NCBI GenBank assembly: GCA_965651265.1
Contig: CBFGRV010000023.1
Coordinates: 1 to 55,838 of the forward strand
Direction: 5' to 3'
From: CBFGRV01 sp965651265
Lineage (GTDB): Bacteria; Bacteroidota; Rhodothermia; Rhodothermales; VXPQ01
Length of the DNA stretch: 55,838 nt
Below the pieces are notes generated by a model that searched no databases, was not told the DNA's origin, and saw only the letters and a list, made by a program, of their open reading frames with translations. Each line of letters begins with the position of its first letter. Positions within the stretch are counted from its first letter, which is position 1. A program made the position numbers and the translations under genes. Shown piece by piece: positions 31,036 through 39,151 of the stretch.

Positions 31036-32901
31036 TTACGGAATGGGGCGTCCGACGCCGACTGCATCCAGGATGTAGAGGGATCTATGATGAATGAAGC
31101 CGCGCAAATGACGACGTGCCTTTACCGGTATTTCAAGTTCATCAAACACCTTAAGCCACCCCGCGAACGTCCGGAAATGCAGGCTCTCTCGATCCATACG
31201 ACCCAATGATCGGATGAAATTCAATGTATGGTCGAGTTGCCGTAGCAGCGGCTCCTCCCATCGGCGTTCGTAGGTGGATTCCAGAACGATGATGCGACGG
31301 GAGGCCACACGGCGCGCCTCGCGTAATAGCCGGTGTGGATCGACAGCGTGGTGTAGCACATAGACAAGGATGATCACGTCGACGGAATCGTTTGCGAATG
31401 GCAGCCGACCTCCATCATAAACCTGATGCGGAAGCTGCGTGCGATTCATATCCGCGATGTCCACCAATTTGGCCTGAACACCACATCGTAATGTGAGATG
31501 TTCGGCAACGAAGCCTTCCGCTGCACCAACATCTAGAATCGTATCACCCCGGCTCAAGAATGGTGCGAGAAGTGCGGCTTTTCCTCGTGCGCGAAATCGC
31601 ATCAACTCATCGAGCAGACGGCGACCGTAACGTGCCATTCCGAGTATGAGCCAGCCTGTCCATCCGATCACGACCCATATCCAATAGGGACCGCCAACAT
31701 AGAGGAGATACGTGCCTATGGACGCGAGTCCCACCCAGAACCAGTGCCATCCCCCCTGCCACGAGAGTGAGGCAACGGCCAGGATTCCGATCAAGTACCA
31801 CGGATGCACGGTCGTGGAAAAGATCAGGAATGCCCCGATAACCACGGCGAACGCGCGCGGCAGTGGCCAGCCCCGTCTTCGATCGAGGATGTAGATACCG
31901 GGCAGCGATGCCAGAAATAACAAGCGAAAGGCCGGCCCGATCTGTTTGCTCCAATCCGCGCCCGTCAGGATTTCCAGTACTTCTTTAACTAGATAATAGA
32001 AGCCGGCGTTGAATTCGAACAAGCGTACGTACAGATCAAGCGACTTCATAATATTGGGAAGCACATCCGGGTGGGCATACGGCAGGCCCAGAAGGGTCAT
32101 ACAGAGAGCGCCACCAAGAGCCGAACGCCATCCGAATCGTCTCAGCAGTAAGGGAAAGAGCAGAACGGGGTACAGCTTCACCCATGATGCACACCCCAAC
32201 CAGACGCCAGCCCACCCTCCCCTACCCCTCCTCGCCGCGTACATGGTGAGCACCAGACACAAAACGAGGGCAGCCTCTCCATGTGCCTGTCCCGCCCCCG
32301 AGATGAGAACCAGAGGGTTCCAGGCGTAGAGAATGAGTACGCCGGGGCGCACCATCCTGGACAGGATCAGCACCGCGGCCATCTCTAACATTGCAAAGAT
32401 CGCTTTGATGACGTAGTAGCTCACCAACCATCCACCCTCGTAGAAGAAGGCCCCTAGTCGGTAGATGAGCTGGGATATCGGCGGATATACCGAATAGTAT
32501 TCTTTCGAGTTGAGACGATCGAAAACGGGTTCATCGTGGTAGGCGGCGAGAGCCGAATCTGCAGGCACATATAGGTACGGATTGTATCCTTCCTGCTGTA
32601 TGAGTCCGTCCCAGACGTACCGGTACGCGTCGTCGGACAGCGTGGGCGGAAGCCATAGAAAGGAGATGCGAAAAATCGCGGCAAGCAGCAGTACGACAGA
32701 CATTGGTACGCCGCCTTGCCTCCATATCGTCACGATGAGGCCGCCCGCGCTCAGAGCAGCCAGAACGAAAACCATCCGCGATCCGGGCTGCGCCGCCGTA
32801 AGCGCCATGGCCGCAACGCAGCCGGTAAGCAAGATGACCAGGAACCCTACGAGCCAAGCCGATCGACGCGGCGGCACATCCTGTGGAGACCTAATCGCCA
32901 T
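31036..32901 (-). CDS. Fusion of a GT-C (GT87-like) glycosyltransferase and a SAM-dependent methyltransferase
   Basis: A 621-residue fusion. Residues about 14-430 are a polytopic GT-C membrane domain with the acidic motif D90-D91 in 'LSDDAYRYVWDGLIQQEGYNPY', as in polyprenyl-phosphate-mannose-dependent mannosyltransferases (GT87/DUF2029). Residues about 440-621 are a class I methyltransferase with motif I 'DTILDVGAAEGFVAEHL' (from residue 453) and 'DVIILVYVLHHAVDPHRLLREARRV'. A sugar would be added on the outer face of the membrane while the methyltransferase domain would lie in the cytoplasm, so the two halves may act at different steps. The start at 32901 overlaps the RsbW-like stop; a longer frame to 33192 is a shadow of that gene. 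Confidence 0.88.
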   Translation of the reverse strand: MAIRSPQDVPPRRSAWLVGFLVILLTGCVAAMALTAAQPGSRMVFVLAALSAGGLIVTIWRQGGVPMSVVLLLAAIFRISFLWLPPTLSDDAYRYVWDGLIQQEGYNPYLYVPADSALAAYHDEPVFDRLNSKEYYSVYPPISQLIYRLGAFFYEGGWLVSYYVIKAIFAMLEMAAVLILSRMVRPGVLILYAWNPLVLISGAGQAHGEAALVLCLVLTMYAARRGRGGWAGVWLGCASWVKLYPVLLFPLLLRRFGWRSALGGALCMTLLGLPYAHPDVLPNIMKSLDLYVRLFEFNAGFYYLVKEVLEILTGADWSKQIGPAFRLLFLASLPGIYILDRRRGWPLPRAFAVVIGAFLIFSTTVHPWYLIGILAVASLSWQGGWHWFWVGLASIGTYLLYVGGPYWIWVVIGWTGWLILGMARYGRRLLDELMRFRARGKAALLAPFLSRGDTILDVGAAEGFVAEHLTLRCGVQAKLVDIADMNRTQLPHQVYDGGRLPFANDSVDVIILVYVLHHAVDPHRLLREARRVASRRIIVLESTYERRWEEPLLRQLDHTLNFIRSLGRMDRESLHFRTFAGWLKVFDELEIPVKARRHLRGFIHHRSLYILDAVGVGRPIP

Positions 32902-33310
32902 CCTCCGCGCTGCGGAATCGCAGGTAGACCGTCCGTCCACCATCCGCAAACTCGATCTCGTCGGCCATCGATTCCATGAATAGAAGGCCGCGTCCCCCTT
33001 CTTTGAGGAGGTTCTCGTTCCGGAGCGGATCATCACGTTGTCGCGGATCAAATCCTGCGCCTTTGTCGGCCACGACCATCTCGACCTGCCTTTCGCGAAC
33101 CTCCACCCGGAATTCGACGTGCTTCTCCGGGTCGAATTTGTTGCCGTGCTCGATGGCGTTCGTGACGGCTTCGGTCGCCAGGAGCACGACACGATAGGTC
33201 AGATCTTCGTCCTCGACACGCGGTGCAAGGAATGCTTCCAGCTCCTCTACCAATCTTTCCAGGCTCGAGAAGTCACTTTCAAGCTTCAGGTTCAAAACAC
33301 CTGCGGTCAA
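32891..33310 (-). CDS. RsbW-like anti-sigma regulatory factor (HATPase domain)
   Basis: A 139-residue GHKL ATPase of the RsbW/SpoIIAB type: N-box E48 and N51 in 'TEAVTNAIEHGNKF', G1 box 'VADKGAGFDP' with D82, and G2 box 'EGGRGLLFMESMADE'. Such proteins bind a sigma factor or phosphorylate an STAS anti-sigma antagonist on serine. The start is a TTG at 33310 overlapping the preceding glycosyltransferase stop (TTGA). It overlaps the next gene by 11 bp. No STAS or sigma factor gene is in the window, so its partner is encoded elsewhere. Confidence 0.9.
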   Translation of the reverse strand: MTAGVLNLKLESDFSSLERLVEELEAFLAPRVEDEDLTYRVVLLATEAVTNAIEHGNKFDPEKHVEFRVEVRERQVEMVVADKGAGFDPRQRDDPLRNENLLKEGGRGLLFMESMADEIEFADGGRTVYLRFRSAEDGD

Positions 33311-34599
33311 CGCGTCCCCCCTGTGGCTGAATGGAAGATGTCGGCGAGTCGGCCGGTTAATCTTCGCCGATCAAACTCACGAACGAACTCCGTATTCGGA
33401 CGTGGCAGGTCGTTCCGTTTCCATGCGGTGTAGAGCCGTTCGACCGCTGCAGCAATACCGGCGATGTCGTCGGGCTCGACCGTCTCCGCAGCTCCATAAC
33501 GCATCAGTTCTGACCGGGCCGCACCCTCCGGAACAAGGCCCAAGATCGGTTTGCCCGCACCAAAATACTCGTAGAGCTTGCTCGTCGAAATACTCTCGGC
33601 ACCCTCGCGTTTTCCAATGGTCATCCACAACACGTCGGCTGCCAGAAGCTCGTCGATCACGCGCCGATGAGGAAGGTAGCCCGGATGTCGGATCATCTTT
33701 TCAATGCCAAGGTGTCGTGCCAGTTGGCGTGCCGACTCCGGCAGGAGTCCGATGAAGTCGGCCCGTATGTATGCGCGCAGATCCGGATGCCGATCAACCA
33801 ATTGAGCCAGCGCACGAAGAAGCGGCTCGGGGGTCTGGGCATCATAAAAAACGCCGCTGTAAAGCAAGGTGAACGGCGATGACCCTGCTGTCGGCGACGG
33901 GGTTCTTTCGAAATCGGCGGGATCGAATCCGTGAGGAATCACGGAGACCTTACCAGGTTCGACCACGTCAACGTTTCGGGAAAGGATGTTCCGCCGAATG
34001 ACGTCATTGATTACGATGATGTGAGATGCCTGTTCGAGAGCTCGCACCTCAAGTCGGGCATTGAATCTGCGATGCAAGGGAGTCGGATACCGATGCCTCG
34101 GGTTGCCGATCCAGTCGTCGCGAAAATCCAGAACGAGTGGCAGCTGGAGATTCTTCGACAAATCCGACCCGATGAGGTGCGCGGTATAAGGAGGTGCGGT
34201 CGAAAAAATGAGGTCGAACGGCTCGCGTGCATGAAGCTCGACGGCCGTGCGTCGGGCGGATATCCTCCATCCTACCTTGTTGTCCGGAATGAAGAGTGCC
34301 TGGCTGAGGAAATCGAGCAGCCGACGGGTCCGCTCAGCCGGCAACTGCACGGTCTTCCGCCGTCCGAATAGGCGCGTTGGGTCCAGGCTTGGGGTGCGAT
34401 GAACGGTCAGGCCTATCTCCGCGACCTCTGCTGCGAGAGACTCATCATAGGCAAAATATCCGGCCGGCTCTACCGTCAACACGGTTGGATCCCATCCAAA
34501 CTCCGGCAAATATTTGGCAAACTTGAGCGTGCGCTGAACACCACTCAGGCCCATCGGCGGGAAGTAATAAGCGAGGATGAGCACGCGCTTCCGCGCCAT
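33307..34599 (-). CDS. Glycosyltransferase, family 4 type (GT-B fold)
   Basis: A 430-residue cytoplasmic glycosyltransferase. The N-terminal half starts 'VLILAYYFPPMGLSGVQRTLKFAKYLPEFGW', a typical GT4 acceptor-side loop; the C-terminal half has 'VIPHGFDPADF', 'LLYSGVFYDAQTPEPLLRALAQL' and the donor-binding 'SISTSKLYEYFGAGKPILGL'. The likely job is adding a sugar during surface polysaccharide or glycolipid assembly. It is second in a four-gene minus-strand operon between the TerB-like gene (16 bp) and the RsbW-like gene (4-bp overlap). Confidence 0.92.
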   Translation of the reverse strand: MARKRVLILAYYFPPMGLSGVQRTLKFAKYLPEFGWDPTVLTVEPAGYFAYDESLAAEVAEIGLTVHRTPSLDPTRLFGRRKTVQLPAERTRRLLDFLSQALFIPDNKVGWRISARRTAVELHAREPFDLIFSTAPPYTAHLIGSDLSKNLQLPLVLDFRDDWIGNPRHRYPTPLHRRFNARLEVRALEQASHIIVINDVIRRNILSRNVDVVEPGKVSVIPHGFDPADFERTPSPTAGSSPFTLLYSGVFYDAQTPEPLLRALAQLVDRHPDLRAYIRADFIGLLPESARQLARHLGIEKMIRHPGYLPHRRVIDELLAADVLWMTIGKREGAESISTSKLYEYFGAGKPILGLVPEGAARSELMRYGAAETVEPDDIAGIAAAVERLYTAWKRNDLPRPNTEFVREFDRRRLTGRLADIFHSATGGTR

Positions 34600-34615
34600 G
34601 AGCCCCAGTAGAGAA

Positions 34616-35026
34616 TCAGGATTTTATGCCGAACCGCTCCCGAACGGTCTGCAATAGCTTCATCTCCGCGGCAGCGAGCTGCCCGTCTGCCTGCGCCAAA
34701 TCATAGCACGCATCGTAGGCCTCCTTTCGCATGCTCGCGGTCCCGAGCCGCCTGTGGATGTCCTCGAGGAGTTGATCCGCCCGTTCGGGGTCTGACAACA
34801 CATCTCTGATCTTCGATGTGGCCTTGCTGATGTACACCGATGGACGATCCGGCGAATTCCACTCGAGGTCTGCCGCAATCTGATCGATCCGATCATTCTC
34901 CGGCAGTGTGAGAACGTTGTCGGCATACATCGTCCAGACGAGCAGGTCGAGCATGGCTTCACGCTGCTGTTGGCCATCCGCGCTACGTCCGACCCGTTCA
35001 AAAAAGCGCTTTAGCTTGTCGATCAT
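34616..35026 (-). CDS. TerB-like (tellurite resistance B fold) protein
   Basis: A 136-residue all-helical protein with the duplicated acidic-helix pattern of TerB: 'LDLLVWTMYADNVLTLPENDRIDQIA' and 'CYDLAQADGQLAAAEMKLLQTVRERFGI', where D/E residues in matching positions can bind metal. Stand-alone TerB-like proteins are common in bacteria and rarely linked to tellurite itself. It is the first gene of the operon and is preceded by a promoter-like TACCTTTG. Confidence 0.8.
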   Translation of the reverse strand: MIDKLKRFFERVGRSADGQQQREAMLDLLVWTMYADNVLTLPENDRIDQIAADLEWNSPDRPSVYISKATSKIRDVLSDPERADQLLEDIHRRLGTASMRKEAYDACYDLAQADGQLAAAEMKLLQTVRERFGIKS

Positions 35027-35089
35027 CTTCGAGTGTCGTTCGTTCGGGATCCGTTGTCGATGAGGAAGCTGGGCTCCGGGGAGGTTTCA

Positions 35090-35097
35090 CAAAGGTA
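35090..35097 (-). promoter_or_regulatory. Promoter -7 element for the TerB-glycosyltransferase operon
   Basis: The complement of 35090-35097 reads TACCTTTG, an exact match to the Bacteroidota -7 element TAnnTTTG. Transcription would start near 35083, about 57 bases before the TerB-like start. No TTTG is seen at the -33 position, so only half the promoter is recognisable. Confidence 0.5.
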
Positions 35098-35243
35098 TGA
35101 TGTGCCGACTCAGGAATCGACCCTAGACGCCGCCGTTGCAGCGTTTGAAGCCCTCCTGAAATGGGACCTTTCGGGTCGAACCGCGTTGAAATCGACCCCC
35201 GAAAATAGGCATCCACCAGTCGTCAGTTCTAGACTCTCGCCCT

Positions 35244-37661
35244 ATGGCAGAGGCAGCAAAGGTCGAACGCAGCCCTTCTACCAGCGGTGACGGTGCGGCC
35301 CCGTCAAACTTCATACGCGCCATCATTGAAGACGATCTCCGGAGCGGGCGGGTCACAAATGTCGTCACGCGCTTTCCTCCGGAGCCGAACGGCTATCTCC
35401 ACATCGGTCATGCAAAGGCGATATGCCTGGACTTCGGCCTCGCCTCCGACTTTGGGGGCCGTTGCCACCTCCGGTTCGATGACACCAATCCGGAGACCGA
35501 GAGCATCGAGTATGTGGAAGCCATCAAGCGGGATGTTCGATGGCTAGGGTTCGACTGGGGTGAGCACGAATATTACGCCTCCGACTACTTCGAGCAGCTG
35601 TACGATTTCGCCGAGCAGCTCGTGCTCGATGCCAACGCATATGTAGACAGCCTTTCGGAGGATGAAATACGGGAGTACCGGGGCACCGTGACTACGCCGG
35701 GCAGACCAAGCCCCTACCGCGATCGATCGATTGAGGAAAATCTGGATCTTCTGCGCAGGATGAAAGCCGGCGAGTTTGCCTCCGGCGAACACGTCTTGCG
35801 AGCAAAGGGGGATCTCGCCTCACCCAACATGAAGATGCGTGATCCCCTCCTCTACCGGATCCGGCACGCAGAGCACTACCGGCGCGGAAACGAGTGGTGC
35901 ATCTATCCGATGTATGATTTTGCGCATCCCCTCTCAGATGCCATCGAAGATATTACGCATTCGCTCTGCACGCTGGAATTCGACAACAACCGCGAACTCT
36001 ACGATTGGGTGCTGGACAACACCGTGGGCAATCCGCGCCCGCACCAGTATGAGTTTGCCCGCGCCAATCTCGACTACACGGTGATGAGCAAGCGGAAGCT
36101 GCTCCGCCTGGTGGACGAGGGCCACGTCTCTGGATGGGATGACCCGCGCCTTCCGACGCTCGCCGGCTTTCGGCGGCGTGGCGTGACGCCGGAGGCCATA
36201 CGCAGATTCTGGGAGAATCAAGGAGTGACGCGAACGGAGGGCCGTGTTGAGACGGCGGCGCTCGAGCACACCATTCGTGATGACCTCAATTTCAAGGCAC
36301 CCCGGGTGATGTGCGTCCTTCGGCCTCTCAAGGTGGTCATCACGAATTACCCGGAGGGGGCGAGCGAGGTGCTGGATGCGCCCTACTGGCCCCACGACGT
36401 GCCGCGAGAAGGCTCCCGTAAAGTGCCGTTTGGGCGAGAAATCTATATCGACCGGGACGATTTCAGGGAGGATCCGCCGTCCGGGTATTACCGACTTGCA
36501 CCTGGTCGTGAGGTTCGGCTGCGCTACGCCTATTTCATTCGGTGCGAGGAGATCGTCAAGGATGAGGCCGGCGAAGTGATCGAGCTCAGGTGCACGTACG
36601 ATCCGGCGACAAAGGGCGGTAATGCCCCGGATGGTCGACGCGTCCGCGGGACGATCCACTGGGTGGCCGCCGAGGACGCGGTACCCGTTGAGGTGCGCCT
36701 GTACGACAGGCTTTTTCGGGTCCCAGATCCTGAGGCAGATGGCGGCGATTTCATTGAGTTCCTGAATCCGGAGTCGCTGGTGATTTTGAAGGATTCGCTG
36801 ATCGAGCCCAGCGTTCTGAATGACACGCCGGACACACGGTATCAATTCGAACGCGAGGGCTACTTCTGGCGCGATCCCGTCGACGCCACGAATGAACGGC
36901 TCGTCTTCAATCGCATTGTTGCGCTGCGAGACTCATGGGCCAAGGTTGAACGAGCGCAGTCTAAAGCGCCTCTGGCCGGTGCACAGAAATCGCGTCAGCC
37001 AGAACCCCCCAGCGACCCATCGGTGGATCGGTCGAGTGATCGATCAGGGGATGCCTCGGATATCTCTCGGGCACCGACTGTCGAGGACCGCATCGCCTCG
37101 TTGGATGCGGATGCGGCGGAACGCTATCACCGGCTCCGGGAACGGTACGATCTCTCCGAGGGCGACGTACTGGTCCTCGCCGAGCATCCGGATGTGGCGG
37201 AGTTCTTCGAGGCGTCGGTTGCCGAGTACGCGTCGCCGGCATCGATCGCCAACTGGTCAGTCAACGAGCTGCTGCGCGCAGTGAAGGGACGCAGCATTGC
37301 CGAGCTTGGAATCACTCCCGCACAGCTTGCCGAGCTTGTTCGTATGGTGGATGAGGACAGAATTTCGGGGCGAGTGGCGAAGGAGGTGTTTGACGAGACC
37401 ATAGCGACGGGCACCGATCCGAAGGAAATCGTGAAGCTGCGAGGCCTGGAGCAGATCTCGGACGAGGAAGCACTGCTCCCGGTCGTCGACGCGGTCATCG
37501 ACTCGAACCCGGCAAAGGTAAAGGAGTACCGGGGTGGAAAGACGGGCCTGATAGGATTCTTCATCGGGCAGGTCATGCGCCAGACGTCCGGCAAGGCCAA
37601 TCCGGAGCTGGTTCGCCGCCTTCTTGAAGAGCGGCTCCAGGCAGATACATCTGCCGGCTAG
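35244..37661 (+). CDS. glnS: Glutaminyl-tRNA synthetase with C-terminal YqeY-like domain
   Basis: An 805-residue class Ic synthetase. HIGH is at residues 53-56 ('PNGYLHIGHAKAI'), 'KMSKS' appears as 'VMSKRKLLRLV', and the anticodon-binding beta barrels follow to about 560. A charged, Ser/Pro-rich linker (about 575-625) leads to a domain of about 160 residues homologous to the GatB/YqeY tail ('WSVNELLRAVKGRSIAELGITPAQLAELV', 'AKEVFDETIATGTDP', 'KTGLIGFFIGQVMRQTSGKANPELVRRLLEERL'). Similar appended domains are known in Deinococcus GlnRS, where they aid tRNA binding. Confidence 0.96.
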   Translation: MAEAAKVERSPSTSGDGAAPSNFIRAIIEDDLRSGRVTNVVTRFPPEPNGYLHIGHAKAICLDFGLASDFGGRCHLRFDDTNPETESIEYVEAIKRDVRWLGFDWGEHEYYASDYFEQLYDFAEQLVLDANAYVDSLSEDEIREYRGTVTTPGRPSPYRDRSIEENLDLLRRMKAGEFASGEHVLRAKGDLASPNMKMRDPLLYRIRHAEHYRRGNEWCIYPMYDFAHPLSDAIEDITHSLCTLEFDNNRELYDWVLDNTVGNPRPHQYEFARANLDYTVMSKRKLLRLVDEGHVSGWDDPRLPTLAGFRRRGVTPEAIRRFWENQGVTRTEGRVETAALEHTIRDDLNFKAPRVMCVLRPLKVVITNYPEGASEVLDAPYWPHDVPREGSRKVPFGREIYIDRDDFREDPPSGYYRLAPGREVRLRYAYFIRCEEIVKDEAGEVIELRCTYDPATKGGNAPDGRRVRGTIHWVAAEDAVPVEVRLYDRLFRVPDPEADGGDFIEFLNPESLVILKDSLIEPSVLNDTPDTRYQFEREGYFWRDPVDATNERLVFNRIVALRDSWAKVERAQSKAPLAGAQKSRQPEPPSDPSVDRSSDRSGDASDISRAPTVEDRIASLDADAAERYHRLRERYDLSEGDVLVLAEHPDVAEFFEASVAEYASPASIANWSVNELLRAVKGRSIAELGITPAQLAELVRMVDEDRISGRVAKEVFDETIATGTDPKEIVKLRGLEQISDEEALLPVVDAVIDSNPAKVKEYRGGKTGLIGFFIGQVMRQTSGKANPELVRRLLEERLQADTSAG

Positions 37662-37710
37662 ACCGTGGACGTGAGCGTCCCTCGCCTGTCGAGCAGCCGA
37701 TCGCTCGAGA

Positions 37711-39147
37711 TCAGCGAATTCCGACAGTTCCCTCTACGGCATTGACCAGCGAGACCGAGTCGTATCCACGACCGTCTTTGAAGACGAGGGTCACGTTGCG
37801 GATCTCTTCGGACCGCTCAAGTGGATTGCCCCTGATTACGACCAGGTCGGCAATCTTGCCTTCTTCGATGCTGCCCAGCTCGTCACCTAGGCCGAGCGAC
37901 CTCGCCCCATTCAGCGTCATGATCTGGATGGCTTCGACGGGCGAAAATCCCGTTTCTATGAGAAGCTCATAGTTGCGCTGATCGCCGTATCCGGCGAGCG
38001 CACCCCCGATGCCCGTTGGATCCACTCCGGCGGTCAGGAGGCCACCCGCCCTCGCGAACTTGTATTCGAATTGTTGAGCCTTCTTAAACAGGTCCCCACT
38101 GATTCGAAACTGCCGCTCATTCCGGAGATCGGAGATTTGTTCGCGGGTTGCAAGATACTCCTCGCGGGCCTCCGGTGACATAGCATCGAGGACGCGCTGC
38201 TCGAGCGGCGGCCGATCCGGCACTAGGAGCTCGTAGATGGCCTGCGTGGAGGTCATTCCCACTCCTGCATCGATCATGGTCTGGAGGGTTCGATCGACCT
38301 CGGGGTCGTCAATATCCATCTGCGCGAGGCGCTCGAAGTGATCCGGCGGACATTCGTCGGGCTGTTTCTCCGGATGAAAATCCGAGCTCGCATAGAGGCC
38401 ATGCTCCAGATGATCGATGCCCAGTGCAACGGCCTCCTTATAGGTTACCGAGCAGAGGTGCGCCGTCACCTTGATGCCTCGGGCATGGGCCGCCTCGATC
38501 ATGGCGCCCAGGGCATCCCGGCTGATCTCCGTGTACGCCTTGAGCCACGTCACCCCTTCATCAGCCCAGTAGTTCACCACCCGGGCGGCTTCCTCGGCAG
38601 TGGATACCCGATTCATGCTGCTGACACCTTGCCCACCTGTTATGTAGGGGCCGGTCACGAACATCCGCGGACCCGGCGTCCAACCGTTGTCGATGGACTC
38701 CTTCAGATTGATCTCCGCGTAGGGTGACATGCTGCCCGTCGTCCGAATCGTGGTGACGCCCGAGCCCAGGTAAAGCCGCGGTGCACTGTAGTTCAGCTGC
38801 ACGCTTCGCAGCGACGTCGTGTAGAACGTATGATTGTGCGTGCCCACGATGCCCGGAATCACCGTATGTCCGGCGAGGTCGACTACCTCGGCATCGGCAG
38901 GGACGGAAATGTCGCCGGTGGGTCCCACCTCGGCGATGCGTCCATCCCGGATCACGATCGAATGATCGGGCAGCGGCTCGGCGCCGGTGCCGTCGACCAC
39001 CAGCGTCCCTCGCAGGACGACCACGGGCGCGTCGATGTCGACGAACTCGGCCACCGAGCTCGAAATGCTCTCCTGGGCTCGTGCGCTGGTATTCAAACCA
39101 CTCCCGACCAAAATAGCGGCGACCAACGCCGCGGCGCATTTCCTCAT
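37711..39147 (-). CDS. Exported amidohydrolase (imidazolonepropionase-like)
   Basis: A 478-residue amidohydrolase with a Sec signal peptide ('ALVAAILVGSGLNTSARAQ', cleavage near residue 25). The metal ligands are H104 and H106 ('GTHNHTFYT'), a lysine or backbone group in 'WLKAY', His in 'KVTAHLCS', His in 'IDHLEHGLYAS' and Asp in 'LTAGVDPTG'. The family (HutI-like/prolidase-like) hydrolyses cyclic amides or peptide bonds in the periplasm. It begins 4 bp after the multicopper oxidase gene and is probably co-transcribed. The substrate is unknown. Confidence 0.9.
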   Translation of the reverse strand: MRKCAAALVAAILVGSGLNTSARAQESISSSVAEFVDIDAPVVVLRGTLVVDGTGAEPLPDHSIVIRDGRIAEVGPTGDISVPADAEVVDLAGHTVIPGIVGTHNHTFYTTSLRSVQLNYSAPRLYLGSGVTTIRTTGSMSPYAEINLKESIDNGWTPGPRMFVTGPYITGGQGVSSMNRVSTAEEAARVVNYWADEGVTWLKAYTEISRDALGAMIEAAHARGIKVTAHLCSVTYKEAVALGIDHLEHGLYASSDFHPEKQPDECPPDHFERLAQMDIDDPEVDRTLQTMIDAGVGMTSTQAIYELLVPDRPPLEQRVLDAMSPEAREEYLATREQISDLRNERQFRISGDLFKKAQQFEYKFARAGGLLTAGVDPTGIGGALAGYGDQRNYELLIETGFSPVEAIQIMTLNGARSLGLGDELGSIEEGKIADLVVIRGNPLERSEEIRNVTLVFKDGRGYDSVSLVNAVEGTVGIR

Positions 39148-39151
39148 ACTG

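Noticed and set aside
32902..33192. A longer N-terminus for the glycosyltransferase-methyltransferase fusion
   Set aside because: It is the RsbW-like gene read in another frame; Arg/Ser-rich and without homology.
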